The notes under the pieces were generated by a model, which saw nothing but the letters and a program-made list of their open reading frames with translations, was not told the DNA's origin and searched no databases. A stretch of DNA of 64,000 nucleotides, taken from the NCBI RefSeq assembly GCF_011745145.1, contig NZ_CP050191.1:1774481-1838480 (forward strand). The letters are read 5' to 3'. The stretch is from Mycobacterium sp. DL440. Its GTDB lineage: Bacteria; Actinomycetota; Actinomycetes; Mycobacteriales; Mycobacteriaceae. This document shows, one piece after another, positions 8,318 to 17,327 of this stretch; the first letter of the stretch is position 1, and every line of letters begins with the position of its first letter. A program made the position numbers and the translations under genes.

Positions 8318-9655
8318 ATGACCGCAGTCGACCAACTCCTCGCCCTGCAGACCGCGCCGGATCGCTACGACGTCGCGCCCGCCGAGGTGCAGGGGCTGCA
8401 GATTGAAGCCGTCAACGAGCGCTTCGCCGCGCGCGTCGACCAGATCCCGTTGCTGCGCAATCGCGCTCAATCCGCCCAGATCGACAACGTGGCCGAGCGC
8501 ACGGATCTGGTACAACTGCTGTTCGCGCATGGCGCCTACAAGAGTTACGCGCAGAGTTGGCTGACCGGCGGCCGGTGGGACCGGATGGCCAAGTGGGTGG
8601 GCACGGTCTCCGCCTGCGATCCGTCCGGTGTGGATGTCGACGGGGTGGCCGGGCTCGACGACTTCGTCGCCAGGATGGAGTCGGTGGGCTGCTACCTGAG
8701 CTGCTCCAGTGGAACCACCGGCAAACCCGCCATGATCGCCAGCGCGGCATCGGACATGGCGACTGCCTCGCAGGGCAACGTCACCGGGTTGACCTGGGCC
8801 ACCGGCATCCCCGCCGACGGTAGCCGCAAGCTGTTCGGGCTTGGACCGCGTACCAAGGTCGAGCGCAACGAGCGCACCCGGATCGCGTTGGTCGAGGCGT
8901 TTTCCACCGAGGCCGACAGCTACCAGCTGCCAATCGAGCCCATCTCGGTCGGCTCGATCATGGAGATGATCGAGCTGCGGCAGCGCATCGCCGACGGCAC
9001 GGCCAGCCCTTCGGAGATCACCGCCTTCGAGGCGACCAGCTCCGCGCGGCAGAGCGCGATGGACAACGCGATCGCCGACGCGGTCGATGAGCTGATCGCC
9101 AGTCGTGACCGGCAACTGCTGCTGACCTCGATGTTCGCCTCGCTCTACCAAGTGGCCCAAGGTGTGCGGGCAAAAGGCTTCTCCGGTAAAGACTTCCGCG
9201 ACGACACCGCACTGCTGGTGGCCGGTGGACTCAAAGGTTCCGCGCTGCCGCCGGACTATCGCGAGTACATCTTCGACACCTTCAACATCGCCGACGAGCG
9301 GGTGTTCCACTTCTACTCGATGCAGGAACTGAACACCCCGTTCCCGAAGTGCCGGGCCGGCCGGTATCACGTCCCGCCGTGGGTGCTGCTGCTTCCGCTC
9401 GACGAACCCGGCGAAAATATCGTCGACACCTCCTCGGGGCGAGTGCTGGCGCGTGGGGCGTTCTTCGACCTGTCGCTGGACGGCCGCTGGGGTGGGATCA
9501 TCTCCGGTGACCGCATCGATGCCGACTTCGGGGTGTGCGAATGCGGCCATCAGGGGCCGACGATCGGCCCGGACATCACCCGTTACGCCGATCTCGGCGG
9601 GGACAAGATCACCTGCTCGGGCACCATCGACGCCTACGTGCGGGGTGAGGCATGA
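8318..9655 (+). CDS. LuxE-like acyl-activating enzyme (acyl-protein synthetase family)
   Basis: A 445-residue adenylate-forming protein. The segment CYLSCSSGTTGKPAMI near residue 128 is the ANL-superfamily phosphate loop. Later motifs include FHFYSMQELNTPF near 330 and a cysteine-containing CECGHQGPTIG near 407, followed by a short C-terminal lid region. The compact architecture and the following LuxC-like gene (four-base overlap) fit the LuxE/phenylacetate-CoA-ligase-like branch. LuxE activates fatty acids with ATP and passes the acyl group to LuxC. No luxA/luxB luciferase genes are nearby, so light emission is not implied; aldehyde formation is the reasonable inference. Confidence 0.78.
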   Translation: MTAVDQLLALQTAPDRYDVAPAEVQGLQIEAVNERFAARVDQIPLLRNRAQSAQIDNVAERTDLVQLLFAHGAYKSYAQSWLTGGRWDRMAKWVGTVSACDPSGVDVDGVAGLDDFVARMESVGCYLSCSSGTTGKPAMIASAASDMATASQGNVTGLTWATGIPADGSRKLFGLGPRTKVERNERTRIALVEAFSTEADSYQLPIEPISVGSIMEMIELRQRIADGTASPSEITAFEATSSARQSAMDNAIADAVDELIASRDRQLLLTSMFASLYQVAQGVRAKGFSGKDFRDDTALLVAGGLKGSALPPDYREYIFDTFNIADERVFHFYSMQELNTPFPKCRAGRYHVPPWVLLLPLDEPGENIVDTSSGRVLARGAFFDLSLDGRWGGIISGDRIDADFGVCECGHQGPTIGPDITRYADLGGDKITCSGTIDAYVRGEA

Positions 9656-11088
9656 GCGCCGCGATCGCCCTGTCGGCCCCGTTCGTGATCCGCGGGCAGT
9701 TGGTCGAGGGAGAAGGCGCACAGCACAGCTCCCGAGACCTCGGCGTCGACTTCGCCACGCCTGCAATCGAACTGGACGCGCTGGTGACCCCGCGATCGGA
9801 GATGCCACCACTGCTGAACGTGCCGCTGGCCGAGATCATCGATTTCCTGGTCGAAACCGGCGAACGGTTGGCGCTGGACCGCAATGCGCACATGCAGCGC
9901 TGCCTGGACCTGGTGGCCGAGACCAACCCGCTACCGCGCCGGGTGGTGGAGAACCTCTACCGCAGCGCACCGGCGCTGCTGCGGCGCGAGAGTCTGTGGG
10001 CCCAGGTGACGTCGAACTTCGCCGATCCGGCTGCGCTCGACGGCTGGGTGAGCCGCACCGACGCGACGGGCAATGCCGGTGCGATCCGGGCGTTCCCGCC
10101 GCGGATGGTGCACATGCTGGCCGGCAACGCCCCGGCCGGTTGCATCGCCTCGATTGCCCAGAGTGCGTTGGTCAAGGGCATCAGCTTGTTGAAGATGCCG
10201 TCCTCGGACCCGTTCACCACGGTGGCGGTATTACGCACCATGGCCGAGATTGATCCGAAACACCCAGTGGTGCAATCAATGTCGGCGGTGTACTGGGCCG
10301 GCGGTGACGAGGCGATCGAGCGGACGATCTACCGGCCGCAGTACTTCGACAAGATCGTGGCCTGGGGCGGCGGCCCGGCCATCAGCAACGTCATCAAGTA
10401 CCTCGGGCCTGGGATCCAGCTGGTGTCGTTCGACCCCAAGAGCTCGATCTCGATGATCGGGCGCGAGGTGTTCGCTTCCGACGAGGTGCTCGCCGACGTG
10501 GCAGAGCGGGTAGCCGCCGACACCTGCGTGTTCAACCAGGAGGCCTGCCTGGCAAGCCGATTCGTCTTCCTGGAGGCCACCGACCGGGCCCAGGCTCAGC
10601 GGTTCTGCGCTGAGTTGCTGCCGCGCCTGGGCGTCGACCGGCTGTTCGGATCGGCCATCGCGCCGCTCCCGCCCAGCGACATCCGCGACGAGGTCGAGGT
10701 GATGGGCGCCATGGGCGATGAGCTTCAGGTGTTCGGCCGCTTCGACGGCCGCGGCGTGGTGCTGCTGTCGGATGCCCCGGTGGATTTCCATCCGTCCAAC
10801 AAGACCTCCAATGTCGTCATGGTGGACTCCCTCGACGACGCGGTTCGCCATGTCAACGTCGCGACCCAGACCATCGGCGTCTACCCGTTCGACCGCAAGG
10901 CTCAGCTGCGCGACGCGTTGGCCAGTGCCGGCGGCCAGCGGCTGTGCCGGGTGGGCACCGCCAACGGTCACGTCGAGGGCGGCCCGCACGACGCGATGTA
11001 CCCGTTGGCCCGTCTGGTGCACTGGATGGGTGATGACGACATCCTCGTTGCGGACGCGAATGCGGCGCTGCCGTTAGGGGCCGGATAA
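9652..11088 (+). CDS. LuxC-like acyl-CoA/acyl-enzyme reductase
   Basis: A 478-residue member of the LuxC branch of the aldehyde dehydrogenase fold. The segment LAGNAPAGCIASIAQSALVK near residue 155 is the conserved N-terminal nucleotide-domain region. KMPSSDPFTTVAVL follows, and TCVFNQEACLASRFVF near 285 carries the catalytic-cysteine region of LuxC proteins. LuxC reduces an acyl thioester to the aldehyde with NADPH. It overlaps the LuxE-like gene by four bases, so the two likely act as an ATP- and NADPH-dependent fatty acid reductase. The chain length or type of acid reduced cannot be read. Confidence 0.82.
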   Translation: MSAAIALSAPFVIRGQLVEGEGAQHSSRDLGVDFATPAIELDALVTPRSEMPPLLNVPLAEIIDFLVETGERLALDRNAHMQRCLDLVAETNPLPRRVVENLYRSAPALLRRESLWAQVTSNFADPAALDGWVSRTDATGNAGAIRAFPPRMVHMLAGNAPAGCIASIAQSALVKGISLLKMPSSDPFTTVAVLRTMAEIDPKHPVVQSMSAVYWAGGDEAIERTIYRPQYFDKIVAWGGGPAISNVIKYLGPGIQLVSFDPKSSISMIGREVFASDEVLADVAERVAADTCVFNQEACLASRFVFLEATDRAQAQRFCAELLPRLGVDRLFGSAIAPLPPSDIRDEVEVMGAMGDELQVFGRFDGRGVVLLSDAPVDFHPSNKTSNVVMVDSLDDAVRHVNVATQTIGVYPFDRKAQLRDALASAGGQRLCRVGTANGHVEGGPHDAMYPLARLVHWMGDDDILVADANAALPLGAG

Positions 11089-11116
11089 CGCCCGTGCATC
11101 GGCGTACGCTGCCTGC

Positions 11117-11443
11117 ATGTCTGCGTCGTCGCCAGCGTCCGTCCGGCGCAGACCGGGTGTCGCCGAGTCGGTGATCAGTTGGGCCGCATGGGCCGTCGTC
11201 GGCCTGCTTGCCATGTTGCTGGCGTTCGCCGCGATCTTTCCGTTGGGCTTCAGTGGGGCGTTTCCCGAACAGGCCGACGACGCTGGGACCGTGGCCGGAT
11301 GGGCGGTGCTGACGCTCGCGCTGGTCGTCCTCGCGCCGATCGGCATGGCGATCGGGCATTGGCGGCATTGGCACATCTGGTACTGGCCGGTGCTGTGCGG
11401 TGCCGTGGCGGGCATAACGTTCGCCTCGTTTCAGGCCCTGTAG
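11117..11443 (+). CDS. Small multi-pass membrane protein, function unknown
   Basis: A 108-residue protein with a short basic N-terminus (SVRRRPG) and three hydrophobic helices: about residues 18-45, 60-80 and 88-107. A His/Trp-rich turn (GHWRHWHIWYWP) precedes the last helix. It lies between luxC-like and yebC on the same strand; the 28-bp gap to luxC-like could permit read-through. I do not recognise the family. High third-position GC and the regular helix pattern support a real gene. Confidence 0.7.
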   Translation: MSASSPASVRRRPGVAESVISWAAWAVVGLLAMLLAFAAIFPLGFSGAFPEQADDAGTVAGWAVLTLALVVLAPIGMAIGHWRHWHIWYWPVLCGAVAGITFASFQAL

Positions 11444-11520
11444 ACGTCGTATCGAGCGTGGCAGGACCGGCCACGTAAACTGGAGGGCCGGAGTTTTAAC
11501 CGGAAAAGGGGCGTACCTGT

Positions 11521-12276
11521 ATGAGCGGCCATTCCAAGTGGGCCACCACCAAGCACAAGAAGGCCGTTGTCGATGCCAAGCGCGGCAAGATGTTCGCCAA
11601 GCTGATCAAGAACATCGAGGTCGCGGCGCGTGTCGGCGGGGGAGACCCGGCCGGTAACCCCACCCTCTACGACGCCATCCAGAAGGCCAAGAAGAGCTCG
11701 GTGCCCAACGACAACATCGAGCGCGCCCGCAAGCGCGGCGGTGGTGAAGAGGCCGGCGGCGCCGACTGGCAGAACATCACCTACGAGGGATACGGCCCCA
11801 ACGGTGTCGCGGTGCTCATCGAATGCCTGACCGACAACCGCAACCGCGCCGCCGGTGAAGTCCGGGTCGCGATGACCCGCAACGGCGGCAACATGGCCGA
11901 CCCGGGCTCGGTCGCCTACCTGTTCTCCCGGAAGGGCGTGGTGACGCTCGAGAAGAACGGTCTGACCGAGGACGACGTGCTGCTGGCAGTCCTGGAAGCC
12001 GGCGCCGAAGAGGTCAACGACCTCGGCGACTCCTTCGAGGTCATCTCCGAGCCCACCGACCTGGTTGCGGTGCGCACCGCGCTGCAGGACGCCGGCATCG
12101 ACTACGACTCGGCCGAGGCCAGCTTCCAGCCGTCGGTGAGTGTGCCGGTCGACCTGGAGGGCGCCCGGAAGGTGTTCAAGCTCGTCGATGCGCTGGAGGA
12201 CAGCGACGACGTGCAAGACGTGTACACAAACATCGACATCCCCGACGATGTCGCTGCGCAGCTCGACGAGGAGTAG
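11521..12276 (+). CDS. yebC: YebC/PmpR-family (TACO1-like) protein
   Basis: A 251-residue protein with the invariant N-terminus [14 protein letters not shown] and the family segments [14 protein letters not shown] [12 protein letters not shown] and [12 protein letters not shown]. YebC/TACO1 proteins are described as DNA-binding regulators in some bacteria and as translation factors that help ribosomes through difficult sequences such as proline runs. In M. tuberculosis the orthologue Rv2603c follows pdxT; here an accessory island of about 9 kb separates them. TAAACT about 40 bp upstream of the ATG could be a -10 element. Confidence 0.96.
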   Translation: MSGHSKWATTKHKKAVVDAKRGKMFAKLIKNIEVAARVGGGDPAGNPTLYDAIQKAKKSSVPNDNIERARKRGGGEEAGGADWQNITYEGYGPNGVAVLIECLTDNRNRAAGEVRVAMTRNGGNMADPGSVAYLFSRKGVVTLEKNGLTEDDVLLAVLEAGAEEVNDLGDSFEVISEPTDLVAVRTALQDAGIDYDSAEASFQPSVSVPVDLEGARKVFKLVDALEDSDDVQDVYTNIDIPDDVAAQLDEE

Positions 12277-12353
12277 TGGGGAGCATCCTCGACCCTGAGG
12301 GTGCGAAATGGACGGTACGCCGGCGTTGCTTGCCGTGGCGTCCGCGCCGAAAG

Positions 12354-12582
12354 ATGCCCGACGACTGGGGTTTTGGCGACGCGTCCTTCGGCAACGGGGA
12401 CGACATCATCAGCATCGTGCTGAACATCGCCCTGGTAGTGCTTTTGCTCGCCGTGGATCATCGTGGTCCGCCGTGACCACAAGCTCGTCGGCGAGGAAGC
12501 GGCGCGTGGTTGGGAGGCGACCAGCGCCCGCATCGCTCAGATCAAGTCGTTCATCGTGTCGGGTGCAGCGCTGCGTCGATAG
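12354..12582 (+). pseudogene. Small single-pass membrane protein, frameshifted
   Basis: From ATG 12354 the frame gives MPDDWGFGDASFGNGDD and a hydrophobic helix ending LLLAV at about 12455. Here the frame runs into an early stop (12475-12477). The adjacent frame resumes with WIIVVRRDHKLVGEEAARG and ends in SGAALRR at TAG 12580. Joined, these make a convincing protein of about 76 residues with one transmembrane helix and a basic cytoplasmic side. The change is equivalent to losing a TG from GTGTGG near 12452-12456. The last 32 bases overlap the convergent oxidoreductase gene. The family is not recognised. Confidence 0.6.
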
Positions 12583-13210
12583 GCGTCTCGCCCGAGATCA
12601 CCTCGAAGGTCCGCCCAGCGGTCTCGGGCTCGTGCAATACCGCAAGCAGCACCAGCGCGACGTCCTCGCGCGGAATGCTTCCCCGGCCGGTTGATTCGCG
12701 GACCGTCACCTTTCCGGTGCCCGGTTCATCGGTGAGTCCGCCCGGGCGCACAATCGTGGTGCGCAATCCGGTGCGTGCCCGCACATCGGCGTCGGCCTCG
12801 GACTTGGCGCGTATGTAGGCCAGGAACACCTCGTCGTAGTTGGTATCCAGCGACCGGTCGTCGGCGGCGAGCGCCGACACCATCACGTAGCGGCCGACGC
12901 CCGCGGCCTCGGCGGCGTCGGCCAGCAGAATCGCGGCGTCGCGGTCCACGGTCTGCTTGCGGCTCGCCCCGCTGCCCGGCCCGGCTCCGGCCGCGAACAC
13001 GACGGCGTCGGCGTCGCGTACCGCGTCGGCGACCTCGTGCACCGACGCCTGCTCCAGATCGAGCACGACGGCCTCGGCTCCGGCGGCCTGCAGGTCGGCC
13101 GCCTGAGCCGGATCGCGGATGAGGCCGGCTACCTCATCGCCGCGTTCGGACAACAACTGCTCAAGGATCAGGGCGATCTTGCCGTGGCCACCGGCTATCA
13201 CTACGCGCAT
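12551..13210 (-). CDS. NAD(P)H-binding oxidoreductase (atypical SDR, YwnB/HSCARG-like)
   Basis: A 219-residue Rossmann protein starting MRVVIAGGHGKIALIL, whose GGHGKI glycine motif is typical of atypical SDRs that bind NAD(P). AVVFAAGAGPGSGASRKQTVD and a RAKSEAD segment follow, consistent with NAD(P)H-binding proteins lacking a standard YxxxK. The start is set at ATG 13210 because upstream sequence lacks family similarity. It diverges from ruvC, with the SOS box in the 94-bp gap. The substrate is unknown; members are often stress-linked. Confidence 0.85.
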   Translation of the reverse strand: MRVVIAGGHGKIALILEQLLSERGDEVAGLIRDPAQAADLQAAGAEAVVLDLEQASVHEVADAVRDADAVVFAAGAGPGSGASRKQTVDRDAAILLADAAEAAGVGRYVMVSALAADDRSLDTNYDEVFLAYIRAKSEADADVRARTGLRTTIVRPGGLTDEPGTGKVTVRESTGRGSIPREDVALVLLAVLHEPETAGRTFEVISGETPIDAALHPTR

Positions 13211-13274
13211 GGTTTCGACCCTACGGATGTGAGCGTGTCCCTGCCGCAGGCTGTCGCCGGCTCGCGCTAGGCTC

Positions 13275-13290
13275 TCGAACAGATGTTCTG
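13275..13290. promoter_or_regulatory. LexA (SOS) box upstream of ruvCAB
   Basis: TCGAACagatGTTCTG matches the mycobacterial SOS consensus TCGAAC-N4-GTTCGA at 11 of 12 defined positions. It ends 14 bp before the ruvC GTG, where LexA would occlude the promoter or transcription start. Damage-inducible ruvCAB is established in mycobacteria. Confidence 0.88.
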
Positions 13291-13304
13291 ACGAAGGGGT
13301 TCGT

Positions 13305-13874
13305 GTGCGGGTGATGGGAGTGGATCCCGGGTTGACGCGCTGCGGCCTGTCGGTGGTCGAGAGTGGCAAGGGCCGGCAGGTCACCGCGCTGGATGTGGAC
13401 GTGGTCCGCACCCCGGCCGATGCACCGCTGCAGAAGCGGCTGCTGGAGATCAGCGATGTGGCCGAGTACTGGATGGACACCCACCGGCCAGATGTGATCG
13501 CGATAGAGCGGGTCTTCGCTCAACAGAATGTTTCCACCGTGATGGGCACCGCCCAGGCGGGCGGAGTGATCGCGCTGGCCGCCGCCCGGCGGGACATCGA
13601 GGTGCACTTTCACACCCCCTCGGAGGTCAAGGCGGCGGTCACCGGGAACGGCCGCGCCGACAAGGCGCAGGTCACCGAGATGATCACCAGAATCCTTGCG
13701 CTGCAGGCCAAGCCGACTCCGGCAGACGCCGCCGACGCGCTGGCCCTCGCCATCTGCCACTGCTGGCGCGCCCCGATGATCGAGCGCATGGCTGCCGCCG
13801 AGGCGATGGCCGCCGAACAGCGCCGCAAGTACCAGGCCAAGCTGAAATCCACCGCGAAGGCGGCCCGGGCATGA
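13305..13874 (+). CDS. ruvC: Holliday junction endonuclease RuvC
   Basis: RuvC is the dimeric resolvase that nicks Holliday junctions symmetrically. The 189-residue protein starts [14 protein letters not shown], placing the first catalytic aspartate at position 7 as in E. coli RuvC, which supports the GTG at 13305. [10 protein letters not shown] carries the glutamate, and [15 protein letters not shown] the last acidic pair. [16 protein letters not shown] basic tail ends the protein. It overlaps ruvA in an ATGA junction and sits under an SOS box. Confidence 0.98.
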   Translation: MRVMGVDPGLTRCGLSVVESGKGRQVTALDVDVVRTPADAPLQKRLLEISDVAEYWMDTHRPDVIAIERVFAQQNVSTVMGTAQAGGVIALAAARRDIEVHFHTPSEVKAAVTGNGRADKAQVTEMITRILALQAKPTPADAADALALAICHCWRAPMIERMAAAEAMAAEQRRKYQAKLKSTAKAARA

Positions 13875-14458
13875 TCGCGTCGGTTCGCGGTGAGGTCATC
13901 GACATCGCCCTCGACCATGCAGTGATCGAGGCCGCCGGCGTCGGCTACAAGGTGATGGCGACCCCGTCGACCCTGGCCAACCTGCGCCGTGGCACCGAAT
14001 CACGGCTGATCACCGCGATGATCGTGCGTGAGGATTCGATGACGCTCTACGGATTCGCAGACGGGGAGGCCCGTGACCTGTTCCTCACCCTGCTGGGGGT
14101 GTCCGGCGTTGGCCCCAAGATCGCCCTGGCGACGCTGGCGGTCTACGACCCGCAGCACCTGCGTCAGGCCCTGGCCGACAGCGACGTGACGGCCTTGACT
14201 CGGGTTCCGGGCATCGGTAAACGCGGAGCCGAGCGGATGGTGCTCGAACTGCGCGACAAGATCGGGCCGGTCACCCCCGGGGCGATCGGCGGGAGCACCG
14301 GTCACGCGGTGCGCGCCCCGGTGGTGGAAGCCCTTGTCGGACTTGGCTTTGCAGCCAAACAGGCCGAGGAGGCCACCGACAAGGTTCTGGCCAACGATCC
14401 GGAGGCGACGACGGCTTCCGCGCTGCGGGCAGCGCTGTCCATGTTGGGTAAGAAGTAA
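13871..14458 (+). CDS. ruvA: Holliday junction branch-migration protein RuvA
   Basis: RuvA tetramers bind four-way junctions and recruit the RuvB motors. The 195-residue protein starts [20 protein letters not shown] (OB-fold domain I). It has paired helix-hairpin-helix segments [16 protein letters not shown] and [16 protein letters not shown] in domain II, then a domain III ending [12 protein letters not shown] that contacts RuvB. It overlaps ruvC by four bases and ruvB by one. Confidence 0.98.
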   Translation: MIASVRGEVIDIALDHAVIEAAGVGYKVMATPSTLANLRRGTESRLITAMIVREDSMTLYGFADGEARDLFLTLLGVSGVGPKIALATLAVYDPQHLRQALADSDVTALTRVPGIGKRGAERMVLELRDKIGPVTPGAIGGSTGHAVRAPVVEALVGLGFAAKQAEEATDKVLANDPEATTASALRAALSMLGKK

Positions 14459-15513
14459 TGGGCCGATTCGACGATGACGAGGAACCCGACGAGCGGGAGG
14501 TCTCACCGGCGCTGACGGTCGGTGAGGGTGATGTCGACGCCAGCCTGCGCCCGCGCTCGCTGGGGGAGTTCATCGGTCAGCCGCGGGTGCGCGAGCAGCT
14601 GTCGCTGGTTCTCGAAGGCGCCAAGAATCGCGGTGGCACACCGGATCACATCCTGTTGTCCGGCCCGCCTGGGCTGGGCAAGACCTCACTCGCGATGATC
14701 ATCGCGGCCGAGCTCGGCTCCTCACTACGGCTCACCTCGGGTCCCGCCCTGGAGCGGGCCGGTGACCTGGCTGCGATGTTGTCCAACCTCGTCGAGCACG
14801 ACGTGCTGTTCATCGACGAGATCCACCGCATTGCCCGGCCTGCCGAGGAGATGCTGTACCTGGCGATGGAGGACTTCCGCGTCGACGTGGTGGTCGGGAA
14901 AGGCCCTGGTGCCACGTCGATCCCGCTCGAGGTCGCGCCATTCACTCTGGTGGGGGCGACCACCCGGTCCGGGGCGCTGACCGGCCCACTGCGGGACCGG
15001 TTCGGGTTCACCGCGCACATGGACTTCTACGAACCTGTCGAACTCGAGCGGGTGCTGGCCCGGTCGGCCGGCATCCTGGGCATCGATTTGGGCAGTGAGG
15101 CCGGTACCGAGATCGCCCGACGCTCCCGTGGCACGCCCCGTATCGCCAACCGGCTGCTACGCCGGGTCCGGGACTACGCCGAGGTGCGCGCCGACGGGGT
15201 GATCACCTGCGATATCGCCAAGGCCGCGTTGGAGGTCTACGACGTCGACGAGCTCGGCCTGGATCGCCTGGACCGCGCCGTCCTGTCGGCGCTCACCCGC
15301 AGTTTCGGTGGCGGTCCGGTCGGGGTGTCGACGTTGGCAGTGGCCGTGGGGGAGGAAGCCACCACGGTCGAAGAAGTCTGCGAGCCCTTCCTGGTGCGCG
15401 CCGGCATGGTGGCCCGCACCCCACGAGGCCGGGTGGCCACTCCGCTGGCGTGGACGCATCTGGGCATGCAACCGCCGATTACGGGACTGGGGCAGACCGG
15501 GCTGTTTGAATAG
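14458..15513 (+). CDS. ruvB: Holliday junction branch-migration ATPase RuvB
   Basis: RuvB is the hexameric AAA+ motor of branch migration. The 351-residue protein has Walker [12 protein letters not shown], Walker [13 protein letters not shown], sensor 1 in [11 protein letters not shown] and the arginine-finger region LRDRFGF. A C-terminal winged helix follows ([16 protein letters not shown]). It is the last gene of the SOS-controlled ruvCAB operon and is followed after five bases by a DUF1304 gene that may be co-transcribed. Confidence 0.98.
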   Translation: MGRFDDDEEPDEREVSPALTVGEGDVDASLRPRSLGEFIGQPRVREQLSLVLEGAKNRGGTPDHILLSGPPGLGKTSLAMIIAAELGSSLRLTSGPALERAGDLAAMLSNLVEHDVLFIDEIHRIARPAEEMLYLAMEDFRVDVVVGKGPGATSIPLEVAPFTLVGATTRSGALTGPLRDRFGFTAHMDFYEPVELERVLARSAGILGIDLGSEAGTEIARRSRGTPRIANRLLRRVRDYAEVRADGVITCDIAKAALEVYDVDELGLDRLDRAVLSALTRSFGGGPVGVSTLAVAVGEEATTVEEVCEPFLVRAGMVARTPRGRVATPLAWTHLGMQPPITGLGQTGLFE

Positions 15514-15518
15514 GCGGC

Positions 15519-15920
15519 ATGGTCGACGTCGGTTGGGTGTCCGTAGCAGGTTTGGTGTTCGCCGCGCTCGCCGCGGCCCTGCATGTCTACATCTTCGTGA
15601 TGGAGTCGTTGACGTGGACTTCGCCGCGAACCCGCGCCACCTTCGGGATCAGTGCGGAAGAGGCCCAGGCCACCAAGGAGCTGGCCTTCAACCAGGGCTT
15701 CTACAACCTGTTCCTGGCGATCGTCACTGTCGTCGGTATCGTCGCGATTGGCCTGGGACACAACGCGGTTGGGTCCGCACTGGTGTTGGCCGGAGTCGGC
15801 TCGATGCTGGCCGCCGCCGCGGTGCTGTTGACCAGCTCGCCGGACAAGGCTCGCGCCGCGATCACCCAAGGTGCCTTCCCGCTGATCGCTGTCGTGTTGC
15901 TCGCGATCGGCCTGCTCTAG
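15519..15920 (+). CDS. DUF1304 membrane protein
   Basis: A 133-residue protein with four hydrophobic helices. It has the DUF1304 signature around residues 20-65: HVYIFVMESLTW, then FGISAEEAQATKELAFNQG and FYNLFLA. No biochemical role is established for the family. Five bases separate it from ruvB, so it may be read through from the SOS-induced transcript. Its 3' end overlaps the convergent DUF222 gene by four bases. Confidence 0.88.
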   Translation: MVDVGWVSVAGLVFAALAAALHVYIFVMESLTWTSPRTRATFGISAEEAQATKELAFNQGFYNLFLAIVTVVGIVAIGLGHNAVGSALVLAGVGSMLAAAAVLLTSSPDKARAAITQGAFPLIAVVLLAIGLL

Positions 15921-17185
15921 GCCGCGGATCTGTTGAACACCACGTGAATTTCGCGGGTGAGTCCTCGGATTCCGCCGGGTAAGGGTGGCGCGGTTGAACG
16001 GTAGACGGCGCCGGTCGGAGTGATGTGTTCGGTGCAGTGGCGACCGAATTCGTCGACGGACGCCACTACCCGCCAGCCCGGTGTTTCCTTGACGTAGTTG
16101 CAACGTTCGCACAGGCCTTCGCCGTTGGCGGCGCTGGTGGGACCGTGCTGGTGGTGCGGGGTGACGTGGTCGATGTGGCGGATGGGGGCGTTGCAGTAGG
16201 GGGTGCGGCAGATTTCGTCGCGCAAGGCGATGAATTGGGCGAGGCCTTTGGGAAAGCGTCGTGATCGAGATTCCATGGCGACGAGGGCGCCGGTGTCGGG
16301 CGCGGCGTACAGCCGTCGCAGGGTGGCCCATGAGTTGTCGTTGGCGACGGCATTGCTGATCAGGCGGCGCGCCATGGCGGCGGGGATGGGTCCGTAATTC
16401 TCCAGGTGTGCGGGCTGGGCGGCGCCGCCGAACAGGGTGTCGTCGGACAGTACGAGGTTGACTGCGGCGGGGACTGCTGTGGCGACGTCTCGGCCGGTGA
16501 TGCGGGCGGTCAGGGTGTCGGCCATGGCTTGGCCGCGGTTGCGGCCGTCGGTGCAGCGGTCGGCTGATCGGGAGAGTGTGGCTTGGACGGCGGCGCCGTC
16601 GGTGGCGGGTAGGAGTGCGGTGACGCGGGTCATGTTGTCGGGGGCGGGGCGGAAGGTGACGTTGCGGTCTTCGGGGGCGCGGGTGACGCGGTCGATGACG
16701 GCTTGTGGGTCGAGTTGGTAGGCAATGCTTTTGGCGTCCGCGCTGAGCCGGGTATCGCCGAGGCCGATCAGGGTGGTGGCGTTTTCGCAGAGTTGTTGAT
16801 CGAGGCGGCGTCGATCGGCGGGGCAGAGGCAGGCGGCCTCACGCACGATCAGGTGGGCGCGCCATTCGGTGAGCACCCCGGTTTCCAGGGCGGCCAGGGT
16901 GTAGGGCAGATCGTGGACCAGGATGCGCGCGTCGGCGAGGTGGTGGCTGCCGCGGTTGGGGGAGCCCAAACGGGCCAATCCGATTTCCGAACCCAACCCG
17001 CGGCCGCGCCGCAAGGCAGGCACGCCCCTGGCTGCTTCGGCGGTGCGGCGGGCGATTTCCAGGGCGGCGGTGGCGCGGGCTTGGCCGGCTGCGGCCGCCG
17101 ACTTGAGTCGTTCGAGTTCGGCGATGCGGTCCCGCAGTGCTGCCTCGTCGGCATCGGGATCGACGTTCGCGAACTCTTCGAACAT
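15917..17185 (-). CDS. DUF222-HNH endonuclease-like protein (13E12 repeat family)
   Basis: This 422-residue protein belongs to the 13E12 family abundant in mycobacteria: an N-terminal helical DUF222 domain (about residues 25-300) and a C-terminal HNH motif. The HNH region reads CRTPYCNAPIRHIDHVTP, followed by LCERCNYVKETPGW, so both zinc-binding cysteine pairs and the catalytic HxxxH-type core are visible. The cellular role is not established; several 13E12 copies in M. tuberculosis are reported SOS-inducible, and an SOS-like box overlaps this start codon. ATG at 17185 gives MFEEFANVDPDADEAALRD. Confidence 0.9.
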   Translation of the reverse strand: MFEEFANVDPDADEAALRDRIAELERLKSAAAAGQARATAALEIARRTAEAARGVPALRRGRGLGSEIGLARLGSPNRGSHHLADARILVHDLPYTLAALETGVLTEWRAHLIVREAACLCPADRRRLDQQLCENATTLIGLGDTRLSADAKSIAYQLDPQAVIDRVTRAPEDRNVTFRPAPDNMTRVTALLPATDGAAVQATLSRSADRCTDGRNRGQAMADTLTARITGRDVATAVPAAVNLVLSDDTLFGGAAQPAHLENYGPIPAAMARRLISNAVANDNSWATLRRLYAAPDTGALVAMESRSRRFPKGLAQFIALRDEICRTPYCNAPIRHIDHVTPHHQHGPTSAANGEGLCERCNYVKETPGWRVVASVDEFGRHCTEHITPTGAVYRSTAPPLPGGIRGLTREIHVVFNRSAA

Positions 17186-17193
17186 GTGTGCGA
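17178..17193. promoter_or_regulatory. Probable SOS box overlapping the DUF222-HNH start codon
   Basis: TCGAACatgtGTGCGA matches the mycobacterial SOS consensus at 11 of 12 defined positions. The central bases include the start codon (CAT at 17183-17185 on the plus strand), so LexA would sit on the initiation region. This arrangement is compatible with a leaderless or nearly leaderless transcript. Confidence 0.6.
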
Positions 17194-17327
17194 TGCTACG
17201 TCACGTGGGTGACAACCCGCGGAGAATGCGTCTAGCTGCGGTTTTCCACCCACCCGGCCAGTGCCGCCAGCGCCATCTGGGCGCTGGGGACGTGGTTGAC
17301 TCGCGCATCGCCACGCAGAAACTGATT

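Noticed and set aside
8318..11088. Bioluminescence (lux) operon
   Set aside because: Only LuxC- and LuxE-like proteins are present; no luxA, luxB or luxD-like genes lie in the window. The luciferase-like gene at 53720 is a single F420-type oxidoreductase far away.
15917..17185. DUF222-HNH gene as a mobile element or homing endonuclease
   Set aside because: No flanking repeats, integrase or target duplication was seen; the family is a normal multi-copy mycobacterial gene group.
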